Shown piece by piece: positions 34,505-42,025 of a stretch of DNA of 64,000 bases (the first letter of the stretch is position 1; each line of letters starts with the position of its first letter). The notes beneath the pieces are model-generated. The model was not told the origin of the DNA, searched no databases, and saw nothing but the letters and a program-made list of their open reading frames with translations. The stretch is from Sphingobium vermicomposti (lineage in GTDB: Bacteria > Pseudomonadota > Alphaproteobacteria > Sphingomonadales > Sphingomonadaceae), in contig NZ_JAASQR010000001.1 of NCBI RefSeq assembly GCF_011762025.1, positions 868,001 to 932,000 on the forward strand. Reading direction: 5' to 3'. The translations under genes were made by a program, and so were the position numbers.

Positions 34505-35952
34505 TCCATCGTTCCAAAATCGATCCGTCCCAGCGGGACCGGAGCCAGCAGTCGCTGGACTTCGCCGGACAGGCGGCGGACGTCGCTCGCCACGAACCGG
34601 GCGTAATGTTTGATATTGCGAGGGCCGACGCCATGTTCGGCGCTGAAGCTGCCGCCAAATTCATCGACCACGCAGGCGAAGACCGATGCCCGCGCGTGAT
34701 CCATTACCGCTTGGTCGGGCGGCCCGGCATGACGGGGCCAGACCAAATTATAGTGGAGGCCGCCATCGCCGATATGGCCGAAGTCGTGCGGGACCAGCGC
34801 GGGCGTTTCCGTCCCTAGTCGAGCCGCCATCGCGCTGCGAAAACGCATGACATCGCCGCGCCGCAACGCGATGTCGCACGCGACCACTGCGCCCGCCGCC
34901 CGCAATCCTTCGGTCAGCGCGTGGCGGATCGCCCAAAGCCGTCCCCTATGATCGATGGCGATGTCCACGATGGCAGCGTCGACCGCCATCATCATCGGCT
35001 CGAGCACCGTACCCAGCTTTTCCTCCAGCATCGCCGCGTCCAGCGCGGCACCGGCGGACAATTCGATCAGCACCGCATAATCGGGCACCGCCGCGAACGG
35101 CGCGCGCAGCGTCTGCACATGGGTGAGCGCTGCCGTCATCGCATGCGCGCTGATTCCCTCAAACGCGGTCAGCAGCGTCCCGAATTGCGCCTCCAGCTCC
35201 AGCAATAGCGGCAAGGCCGCGTCGGCATCGCGCAGCGCGACCAGCGCCGTCATCTGAACAGATGGCAATGGCTGAAGCGCCACCGTCGCGCGCGTCACAA
35301 TGCCCATCGATCCACCGCTGCCCACCAGCAATTGCTTGAGATCGAGGCCGCTATTATTCTTCCACAACGGCGCGCCGAGCGACAGCATCGTACCCGCCGC
35401 GTCGGCGCGGACCATGTCAACCGCCATCAGATTGGTGCGCACGTCGCCATAGCGCAGCAGGCGCGCGCCACCTGTATTGGCAGCGATCATGCCGCCGATC
35501 GACGGGTCCGCCCCCAGGTCGATGGGGAAGAACAGCCCGTGTTCCGCCGCCGCCGCGTTGAGCGCGCTCAGGCGCACACCGGCGTCGACGGTTGCGGTGC
35601 GGTTGGCTGGATCGATATCGATATGGCGGTTCAGCCGGTCCAGGTTCAGGACGATATCGCCACCACTTTCCCCCGGCTGCACATTCTCCCGCGACAGCCC
35701 CGCCCCCATCAGGCCGGTGCGACCGCCCTGCACCACGATCCGCATACCGGTTTCCGCCGCGAGCGCGACCAGCGCGGACACCTGTTGGGCGCAATCCGGG
35801 CGAACGACCGCATCGGGCACCCCGCCGCCCTCGCCCCGACCGTCGAACCGATAGGGGGCGATGTCGTCCGGGATGGTCAGGACATGGTCCGGGCCTACCA
35901 CGCCGCACATCCGGTCGATCAAGCCGGGGATCAGAGATGAGCCGACGCTCAT
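34501..35952 (-). CDS. FAD-binding oxidoreductase, D-2-hydroxyglutarate dehydrogenase-like
   Basis: The 483-residue protein has an N-terminal VAO-type FAD domain (VVQGGRTGLMGAG about 73-85, then GADPSIGGMIAANTGG) and a C-terminal FAD-oxidase domain with the metal-site motif DFGHIGDGGLHYN and SAEHGVG. This is the organisation of D-2-hydroxyglutarate and D-lactate dehydrogenases. The usual GDGN is GDGG here. Next to a DUF1338 gene, whose characterised relative makes D-2-hydroxyglutarate from 2-oxoadipate, the natural reading is oxidation of D-2-hydroxyglutarate to 2-oxoglutarate, with electrons passed to ETF or the quinone pool. Both ends are coupled by ATGA overlaps. Confidence 0.85.
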   Translation of the reverse strand: MSVGSSLIPGLIDRMCGVVGPDHVLTIPDDIAPYRFDGRGEGGGVPDAVVRPDCAQQVSALVALAAETGMRIVVQGGRTGLMGAGLSRENVQPGESGGDIVLNLDRLNRHIDIDPANRTATVDAGVRLSALNAAAAEHGLFFPIDLGADPSIGGMIAANTGGARLLRYGDVRTNLMAVDMVRADAAGTMLSLGAPLWKNNSGLDLKQLLVGSGGSMGIVTRATVALQPLPSVQMTALVALRDADAALPLLLELEAQFGTLLTAFEGISAHAMTAALTHVQTLRAPFAAVPDYAVLIELSAGAALDAAMLEEKLGTVLEPMMMAVDAAIVDIAIDHRGRLWAIRHALTEGLRAAGAVVACDIALRRGDVMRFRSAMAARLGTETPALVPHDFGHIGDGGLHYNLVWPRHAGPPDQAVMDHARASVFACVVDEFGGSFSAEHGVGPRNIKHYARFVASDVRRLSGEVQRLLAPVPLGRIDFGTME

Positions 35953-36968
35953 TGCTTCGTCATGTGAAAAATGCCGGTCGCATTGCCGCTGTCGAAGGAC
36001 AGGTCGAGCGCCCCCGTCGCCGGATCAACGTCGCGGCTGATGAATTCGTAGAAGGAGCCGGGCACCATCCTTCGAAGCTCCTCGCCCGAAGCGGTGGCAA
36101 AGCAGCGCTCCACCATATCGGCGCGGAACGCGGTCTGGCGCACGCGACCAGTGCGGGAAAATTCAACCTTATCCTTGATCGGGCGGCCCAACGCGCGCTG
36201 TTCTTCGGCCAGCGCAACGACGTCGGCGACGCGATCGGTCGCATGGTTGAAGGCATTGCCTTCGGTCGCGATCCAGGCGGCTTCGGCAGAGACGCTGCGC
36301 AGCCGCTCATAATCCTCGAGAGTGCAGGGCGCATGATGACAGCCAAAGGCGGCGACCAGCGTCGGCAGCATCGCAACCGCGCTGTCGAAAGGGATAGTTT
36401 GTCCGGCAGCGAGACGATCGAGCGCCGCCACCGCCTCGGCATCCAGCGGGTCGCGCGACGTGCCGAACACGCGATCGGCGACCGCCCCGAACTCTTCATC
36501 GAACTGATCGACATGCAGTTCGCTGACGAAGAACTGGGGAATGGTTTCGGGAAAGTCGCGATGGCGATAGGCGCGGCCCGTCATCCGCAACGCGGGCAGC
36601 GGATAGGTCGCAGCATCCTCATAACCGAGCGGTTCAAGGAAGCGGCGAAACGCCTGTTCGCCGCGTGGCAGCGCACCAGTTCCCCCCTGCGCAAAGGCGA
36701 TAGTGCGGATCGCACCATGATCGAAGCACAGGCGGCGGCCGCTCGCCACCGCGTCACCGACATAGCCCGCCGCGCTCGGCACCCGGTCCAGCAGCCCTGC
36801 AAACAACACGATGTTCATCGCTGCGGCGATCTGCGCGCGGGTGACGTCACCCGATGCCGCGATCTCCTCCGTCATCATGGGGGTCAGCAGGTCGAGAGTG
36901 CGGCATCCGCCTTCCTCGCCCAACATGGCGATAACCAATCGCCGCACCCCTTCATTCTCGAACATCAT
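35949..36968 (-). CDS. DUF1338 protein, 2-oxoadipate dioxygenase/decarboxylase (HglS)-like, short form
   Basis: With the ATG at 36968 the product has 339 residues. His84 (FDHGAIRT), His242 (GNAFNHATDR) and Glu308 (GSFYEFISRD) are the likely Fe(II) ligands and sit in the typical DUF1338 motifs. HglS converts 2-oxoadipate to D-2-hydroxyglutarate plus CO2 in lysine catabolism. This protein is shorter than HglS and YdcJ (about 450-460 residues) and stops soon after the third ligand, so substrate specificity is uncertain. The frame could begin at a TTG at 37031 or an ATG at 36989; neither has a better ribosome site. It is the first gene of the operon, divergent from a LysR gene. Confidence 0.78.
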   Translation of the reverse strand: MMFENEGVRRLVIAMLGEEGGCRTLDLLTPMMTEEIAASGDVTRAQIAAAMNIVLFAGLLDRVPSAAGYVGDAVASGRRLCFDHGAIRTIAFAQGGTGALPRGEQAFRRFLEPLGYEDAATYPLPALRMTGRAYRHRDFPETIPQFFVSELHVDQFDEEFGAVADRVFGTSRDPLDAEAVAALDRLAAGQTIPFDSAVAMLPTLVAAFGCHHAPCTLEDYERLRSVSAEAAWIATEGNAFNHATDRVADVVALAEEQRALGRPIKDKVEFSRTGRVRQTAFRADMVERCFATASGEELRRMVPGSFYEFISRDVDPATGALDLSFDSGNATGIFHMTKQ

Positions 36969-37066
36969 ATCATATTTCCATCGCCGCATTGATCGATATC
37001 GGTATAATGCCTTGCATAGCGATGTTTCCAAAACGGAATAGGATCATCTGTTAATGCGTATTTGGA
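36969..37066. promoter_or_regulatory. Divergent control region between the DUF1338 operon and its LysR gene
   Basis: This 98-base AT-richer stretch separates two divergent starts, the classical position for a LysR binding site. On the minus strand TTGGAA followed by 17 bases and ATTATA is a possible promoter for the operon. A short palindrome CGATATCG lies near 37000. The site assignments are weak; the arrangement is the main evidence. Confidence 0.4.
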
Positions 37067-37969
37067 ATGAATGAGGGTCGCCGCTTGCTGCCGCCCATGG
37101 CCGCGCTCAACAGCTTTGCCGCCGCCGCCCGCCATGGCAGCTTCTCGCGCGCGGGCGAGCAGGTCGGCCTGACGCAAAGCGCGGTGAGCCGTCAGATCGC
37201 GATCCTTGAGGATTGGCTGCAAACCCCGCTGTTCGAACGCAGGGGCCGCCGCGTCGTCCTCAACCCCGCAGGCCAGGCGTTCGCGGATCAAATCCGGCCT
37301 GCCCTCGATCGGATCAGGGCGGCGACCGAACAGGCTTTGATGCTCCATTCGGGGCGCAGGCTGAACATTGCTACCCTGCCCAGCTTCGGCATGCGCTGGC
37401 TCGCCCCGCGCCTGCCGGACCTGACCGCGCAATATCCCGACATGACCGTGAACTTTGCCGCCCGCTCTTTCCCCTTCGACCTTGCCGAAGAAGGTTTCGA
37501 TGCGGCGATCCATTTCGGTCGCCCGGACTGGCCCGATGCCGACCATCTGTTTCTGTTTCGGGAAGAGGCCGTCGTAGTGGCCGCGCCGGGATGGCTGGCC
37601 GATCACAAGATCGTGCAGCCGTCCGACCTGCTGACCAAAGCGCTCTTGTTCCAATCGTCGCGTCCGTCGGCATGGAACCGATGGTTCGCGGAAGCGGGGA
37701 TCGTCGATCTGCCACCCCTCAAAGGTGCGACGTTCGAACATTTCCTGATGCTCGCGCAAACAGCGGCGGCGGGCGCGGGCGCGGCGCTGATCCCACGCTT
37801 TCTGATCGAGCCCGAGCTTGAAGCAGGCACCCTGGCCACTCCCTTTGCCCAGACGCTTTCGACCGAAGACGCCTATTATCTCGTGAGACGTCCAGGCTGG
37901 GAGGGCCATGCGGGGCTGAGCGACTTTGGGACGTGGATAGCGCAACAGAGTCAGGGCTGGGTCGGCTGA
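37067..37969 (+). CDS. LysR-family transcriptional regulator (GcvA-like)
   Basis: The 300-residue protein has an N-terminal winged helix (ALNSFAAAARHGSFSRAGEQVGLTQSAVSRQIAILE, about residues 12-47) and a PBP2-type effector domain. The sequence FPFDLAEEGFDAAIHFG and similar blocks place it in the GcvA/AmpR-like subgroup. It lies 98 bases from, and divergent to, the DUF1338-AST operon, so it most likely activates that operon in the presence of a pathway intermediate. The ribosome site is weak (TTTGGA directly before the ATG). Confidence 0.9.
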   Translation: MNEGRRLLPPMAALNSFAAAARHGSFSRAGEQVGLTQSAVSRQIAILEDWLQTPLFERRGRRVVLNPAGQAFADQIRPALDRIRAATEQALMLHSGRRLNIATLPSFGMRWLAPRLPDLTAQYPDMTVNFAARSFPFDLAEEGFDAAIHFGRPDWPDADHLFLFREEAVVVAAPGWLADHKIVQPSDLLTKALLFQSSRPSAWNRWFAEAGIVDLPPLKGATFEHFLMLAQTAAAGAGAALIPRFLIEPELEAGTLATPFAQTLSTEDAYYLVRRPGWEGHAGLSDFGTWIAQQSQGWVG

Positions 37970-38031
37970 CTCCACATCGTGGAAAATCAGCAAGTTACGC
38001 AACCTGCTTGATCCCGTTCGCACAGCGCCCT

Positions 38032-38277
38032 TCAGCCGTCGCATGAGGCAAACCCCACCTGAGCAGCCAGTATCAGGGGCGATGCTTCCAGCTTGTGCGC
38101 AATCCGTATGGCCGTCACCTGATCAATGGCGTCGATGACGCACCGGCAGATCAGGATATCATCCTCCATATGCGCCTCCACATTGCGGGGCGTCACCCAA
38201 GCCTGTGAAAAATGTCCGAGGATCCGGCAAAGCGACTGTGGGTCCACTATTGCCCGAACCTCGAATATGGCTGTCAT
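38032..38277 (-). CDS. Small ACT-like hypothetical protein
   Basis: The 81-residue product opens MTAIFEVRAIVDPQSLCRIL, has an acidic strand DDILICRCVIDAID and ends in an alanine-rich helix. The beta-alpha-beta-beta-alpha pattern resembles an ACT-type ligand-binding domain or a Lrp effector domain, though without clear signature residues. It overlaps the leucine-type dehydrogenase gene by four bases (ATGA), so it is made with that enzyme and might regulate it or the operon. I do not recognise a family with confidence. Confidence 0.6.
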   Translation of the reverse strand: MTAIFEVRAIVDPQSLCRILGHFSQAWVTPRNVEAHMEDDILICRCVIDAIDQVTAIRIAHKLEASPLILAAQVGFASCDG

Positions 38278-39323
38278 GCGCTTACGGCACGGGCCGCCTC
38301 CACGATCCGGCGCGCGGCGGCATCGGCTACTATTGCGGGCGACACCCCCTGCGCTGATGCCTGGTCCAGAATCAGGCGCGTGCGCGGCCCGATGGCCAGG
38401 ACGCGGTCGCGAACCTGATCCGCTTCTTCATTCAGATATTCGGCGGACACGTTGATGATGCCGCCAGCGTTGGCAACATAGTCGGGAACGTAGGAAATGT
38501 TCCGCGCCATCAGCATTTCGGCAACGTCTGGGCTGGACAGTTGGTTGTTGGCCCCGCCGCATATGACGCGGGCGGCTATGCGGGACACGCTATCAGGCGT
38601 CAGCACGCCGCCCAAAGCGCAGGGTGCGAATATGTCGGCATTCGTTTCTGCTATCGCGTCTATCCCGACGACCTCCGCGCGATACGCTTCACGCATGCGC
38701 TCCGCACGCCGGGGATCGATATCGGCGACCACCAGATGCGCGCCCGCTTCGGCCAGCAGCGCGCACAGACCCTCGCCCACATTGCCGACGCCCTGCACCG
38801 CTACGCGCAGGCCCGCCACCCCGGAACCCAGCCCATGGTCTGCGGCAGCTTTCATCGCCTCGAAAATGCCAAGCGCCGTCCATGGGGAGGGATCACCCCC
38901 CGCACGACCGCCCTGTTTGGCGAGGCCAGCGACATAGGCAGTTTGGCTTGCTATATTTTGCATGTCCGTGATGTTGGTGCCGACATCCTCCGCGGTCACG
39001 TAGCGACCCTGAAGCGCCTCCACCGCTTCCCCGAAGGCGCGGAACATCGCTTGCCGGTCGAAGTCGCCTTCAGGACGTCGGATCACGGCCTTGGCACCGC
39101 CGAAGGGCAGGCCTGCCAGCGCGTTCTTAAGTGTCATCCCTTCGGCCAGGCGAAGCGCATCGGCCAGCGCGGCTTCGTCATCCTCGTAGGTCCACAATCG
39201 GCAGCCGCCTGCACCCTGGCCCAAGGCGGTTGAATGAACGACGATGAAGCCCCGCAGGCCGCTTTGCGGGTGGTCCAGTGCGATGACCTCTTCGGGTCGG
39301 GCGTCGGGGACTTGCAATGTCAT
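38274..39323 (-). CDS. Glu/Leu/Phe/Val dehydrogenase (leucine dehydrogenase-like)
   Basis: The 349-residue enzyme has the amino-acid dehydrogenase motifs MTLKNALAGLPFGGAKAVI, with both active-site lysines, TAEDVGTNITDMQ, and the NAD motif VQGVGNVGEG. Its length and motifs match leucine/phenylalanine dehydrogenases (about 350-365 residues) rather than glutamate dehydrogenases (above 400). It would deaminate a branched-chain or aromatic amino acid to the 2-oxo acid with NAD+. A longer in-frame reading adds 118 residues with no homology. The ATG at 39323 has AAGAGA upstream. It lies in the oxoprolinase operon, 44 bases after DUF2891. Confidence 0.88.
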   Translation of the reverse strand: MTLQVPDARPEEVIALDHPQSGLRGFIVVHSTALGQGAGGCRLWTYEDDEAALADALRLAEGMTLKNALAGLPFGGAKAVIRRPEGDFDRQAMFRAFGEAVEALQGRYVTAEDVGTNITDMQNIASQTAYVAGLAKQGGRAGGDPSPWTALGIFEAMKAAADHGLGSGVAGLRVAVQGVGNVGEGLCALLAEAGAHLVVADIDPRRAERMREAYRAEVVGIDAIAETNADIFAPCALGGVLTPDSVSRIAARVICGGANNQLSSPDVAEMLMARNISYVPDYVANAGGIINVSAEYLNEEADQVRDRVLAIGPRTRLILDQASAQGVSPAIVADAAARRIVEAARAVSA

Positions 39324-39367
39324 GATGTCTCTTTTCCAAATATCTGTGGGATGAAGCTGCGCGCGGC

Positions 39368-40381
39368 TCAGGCCGCGTCGTCCCCGGCCTCCAGAGCGAG
39401 GAGCGCAAAAGTGGCCAGCCAATGCTCGCCCATATAGTCGCCCGCCACGTGCGGGAGGGTGACGGCAAGATGCCGGTCGGCCGCGGCGATCCCCAGTTCT
39501 TGAGCAATATGTCCGTCTGGAAGGGCGGCAGCGATGCGCCGCCAGCACCAGGCGCGGCTGAGATTCAGGCCATCGAGGTGCGCGATCTTGCCGTCCGTCC
39601 GGTCGGACACGAAGGCTGGCGTCAGCAGGGTTTCCGGCGCGCCGCTGCGAAGGTCGGGCAGAAACGCGTCGAACCAAGGCACGAAATCTTCGCGCGGAAG
39701 TATGCGGCTCATGAGCAGAGCCTGCATCAGCGTGGGCGATAGAAATTCATCGCCCGATGGCTCCCAAGCCTGGCTTGTCCGATCGCCCAAATACCAGTCA
39801 CGCGCGCGTTGTTCGATCAGGACGGCGAGTTGCGCATCTCGACCCTTCGCCCATCCATGCGCCAGCACGAGCGCAAACGCGCTATTGGTGTGAATGCCAT
39901 GACGGATAGGGTAAGTCAGCTTGGGTAGATAATCGTGAAAGCGGAGGGCGAAGGCCCGTGCCAGCGGCTCGACCGCCGTCGCCCATTCCCGTCCGGCATG
40001 CCGATCAAGTTCCTGATGCAGCGCGAGCAACCACGCCCAGCCATAGGGCCGCTCGAAACCGCCAGCCATGGGGCGGGCGAGATACGCAACTTCTTCTTCG
40101 ACCTTCTGCCGGGTCAACATGACATCGGCGCGCTCCCTGATTGCCGCAGCCTGGGGAATGTCGGGGAATAGCCGCAGCAGGCGCATGACCTGCCACCAGC
40201 CATGGACGCAGCTGTGCCAGTCGAAGCTGCCGTGAAAGATCGGATGCAATGCAGCGGGCGTCATCGCATCCTGCGGACCAGTCAGCACATGGTCGAGCTT
40301 GTAAGGATATTCGCGACCCAGATGGCCCAGCGTGAGGCCCGCAAACCTGGTGGCATGAAAAGCATCAAGGCGGTTCGTCAT
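39368..40381 (-). CDS. DUF2891 family protein
   Basis: The 337-residue protein fits DUF2891: HPIFHGSFDWHSCVHGWWQVMRL near residues 46-68 gives a cluster of conserved His and Trp residues. WLLALHQEL, SNSAFAL-like and an (alpha/alpha)-barrel-like helix pattern follow. There is no signal peptide. The function of the family is unknown. It often occurs, as here, beside DUF969, DUF979 and 5-oxoproline genes. Its start overlaps the DUF979 stop by four bases. A longer frame that runs through the DUF979 gene is an artefact. Confidence 0.85.
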   Translation of the reverse strand: MTNRLDAFHATRFAGLTLGHLGREYPYKLDHVLTGPQDAMTPAALHPIFHGSFDWHSCVHGWWQVMRLLRLFPDIPQAAAIRERADVMLTRQKVEEEVAYLARPMAGGFERPYGWAWLLALHQELDRHAGREWATAVEPLARAFALRFHDYLPKLTYPIRHGIHTNSAFALVLAHGWAKGRDAQLAVLIEQRARDWYLGDRTSQAWEPSGDEFLSPTLMQALLMSRILPREDFVPWFDAFLPDLRSGAPETLLTPAFVSDRTDGKIAHLDGLNLSRAWCWRRIAAALPDGHIAQELGIAAADRHLAVTLPHVAGDYMGEHWLATFALLALEAGDDAA

Positions 40382-41325
40382 GACGGGAATCCCAGAAAGT
40401 AGAGCAGCAGGATATTGGCCCCCAGCATGACGACGGCGGTCGGCATCTGCGCCCAAATCACACCATAGGGGTCGCGCAGGTTGAGAAGTGCCGCAGGGAC
40501 CAGATTGAAATTGGCTGCCATCGGCGTCATCAAAGTCCCGCAGAAACCGGCCAGCATGCCGATCGCCGCCACCGCAGCCGGGTTGCCACCCTGCGCGCTG
40601 ATGAGCAGGGGCACGCCGATCGCGGCGAACATGACCGGGAAGGCGGCGAGCGCATTCCCCATCAGCGCCGTCAGCAACGCCATGCCCACGCAATAGATCG
40701 CGACCTGCGCGAACAGATTGCCACCTGTAGGCACGTAGCCGAGGATGTGCCCCACAGCCTCGCCCATCCCCGACGCGGCATAGACGACGCCAAGGCTTGC
40801 GAGCATCTGCGGCATCAGCGCGGCCCAGCCCATGCCGTCCATCAACCGCACCCCGGCCTTGAGCGGCGCGGCCGGGCCGGGGCGAAACCAGATCATGCAA
40901 AGAAGCGCCGCCAGCACTGCACCGAGGGCCAGGGAGATGAGCGTGGCGTTCGAAGCCTGCACGATGCCCGGAACCGCCTTGAACAGCAGCGTTCCGCCCA
41001 GAGCCGCGAGTGGGATCAGCAAAGCGGGCAGGAACAGCCGATTGCCAAAGCGCATAGCCATCACGGTTCGGGCGGCGACGGACTCATCGGCGGCCTGATG
41101 CTTCGCGAGGGTACGGCCGGATGCCGCCACCACCACAATCGCGATGGCGACGATACCATTGCCAGTGTCGCCGATGACGTCGCCCAGCAGGAAGCTCACC
41201 GACACCAGCCCCCACAGCAGCGCCGTGGCCCAACGCCGCGCGTCCCGCCGGGACAACAGCGTGACGACCGCAAAGCCCAGGAACATCGCACCGGCGAGCG
41301 CATAGACAAGGCCAAGCCCGATCAT
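40378..41325 (-). CDS. DUF979 membrane protein (permease half)
   Basis: The 315-residue protein has about eight to nine hydrophobic segments and belongs to DUF979. Two conserved polar patches lie in hydrophobic surroundings: GDVIGDTGNGIVAIAIV near residue 48 and GFCGTLMTPMAANFNLVPAALL near residue 265. It is always paired with DUF969, whose gene overlaps its start by four bases. The pair looks like a split inner-membrane carrier. Association with oxoprolinase genes has led to the proposal that it imports 5-oxoproline, which is consistent with this operon but not shown by the sequence. Confidence 0.87.
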   Translation of the reverse strand: MIGLGLVYALAGAMFLGFAVVTLLSRRDARRWATALLWGLVSVSFLLGDVIGDTGNGIVAIAIVVVAASGRTLAKHQAADESVAARTVMAMRFGNRLFLPALLIPLAALGGTLLFKAVPGIVQASNATLISLALGAVLAALLCMIWFRPGPAAPLKAGVRLMDGMGWAALMPQMLASLGVVYAASGMGEAVGHILGYVPTGGNLFAQVAIYCVGMALLTALMGNALAAFPVMFAAIGVPLLISAQGGNPAAVAAIGMLAGFCGTLMTPMAANFNLVPAALLNLRDPYGVIWAQMPTAVVMLGANILLLYFLGFPS

Positions 41326-41990
41326 CGCTCTACCTCCGTGGCGGGCCGAACGCGCCGCCGGTCCAGCATAAGCACGCGCCCGCCATGGATCACCAGGGCA
41401 GCGATGGCGGTGGGCACAGCCCAGATCGACAGGTGGAACGGCTCCACCGCCATGCCATAGCCCTTCATCACCCCCATCATCAGCAGGATGGAGCCGATGG
41501 CTAGGAAGATATCCTCGCCGAAGAACAGGCCGATATTATCCGTCGCCGCGCTCATCGCCTTCACATGTTCCGGGTCATGCTCGGCCTCGTCCTGCTCGGC
41601 AGCGGCCTGGGCCATCGGTGCCAGCATGGGGCGCACCATCGTGACCTGCCCGCCAAGCTGGGTCAGGCCGACTGCCGCACTCAACTGCCGCGCGAACAGA
41701 TAGATGAGCAGCAGCCGTCCCAGGGTCACGCCCTTCAATCCGGCCATCAACTGGCGCGCCCGTTCCTGAAGGCCGTGCTGCTCCAGCAGGCCGATGGTGG
41801 GCAAGACGAGGAACACGGCGGTCACGAACTTGTTCGCATTGAACGCGCCGCCGAAGCGCGCGATCATCTCATGCGGTGAAAGGCCCGCGGCCAACCCCGC
41901 CGTGGCCGCGGACGCCAGCACGACGATCAGCGGATTGATCCGTGCGATCAGCCCCGCAAGAAGCACCAATATGGCGAAAAGAACGAACAT
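41322..41990 (-). CDS. DUF969 membrane protein (permease half)
   Basis: The 222-residue protein belongs to DUF969 and has about five membrane segments, with ARINPLIVVLASAATAGL near the start, LGGQVTMVRPMLAPMA in the middle and SAATDNIGLFFGEDIFLAIGSILLM towards the end. The ATG at 41990 is preferred because AGGA lies about ten bases upstream; the longer reading would start with TTG at 42017. It lies 35 bases after the oxoprolinase gene and is coupled to DUF979. The likely role is one half of a 5-oxoproline or related carboxylate importer. Confidence 0.87.
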   Translation of the reverse strand: MFVLFAILVLLAGLIARINPLIVVLASAATAGLAAGLSPHEMIARFGGAFNANKFVTAVFLVLPTIGLLEQHGLQERARQLMAGLKGVTLGRLLLIYLFARQLSAAVGLTQLGGQVTMVRPMLAPMAQAAAEQDEAEHDPEHVKAMSAATDNIGLFFGEDIFLAIGSILLMMGVMKGYGMAVEPFHLSIWAVPTAIAALVIHGGRVLMLDRRRVRPATEVER

Positions 41991-42025
41991 AGGATCGAAG
42001 TCCTGTTGATAAGGCAAGCCGTGAC

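Noticed and set aside
38274..39323. Glutamate dehydrogenase acting on the product of oxoprolinase
   Set aside because: The length (349 residues) and motif spacing match leucine/phenylalanine dehydrogenases better than glutamate dehydrogenase.
39324..39677. 118-residue N-terminal extension of the amino-acid dehydrogenase
   Set aside because: It overlaps the DUF2891 gene, is Arg/Pro-rich and lacks homology; the internal ATG has a ribosome binding site and gives the normal family length.
40382..40900. Upstream extension of the DUF2891 frame
   Set aside because: It runs through the DUF979 gene in another frame; the ATG at 40381 overlaps the DUF979 stop in the pattern used across the operon.
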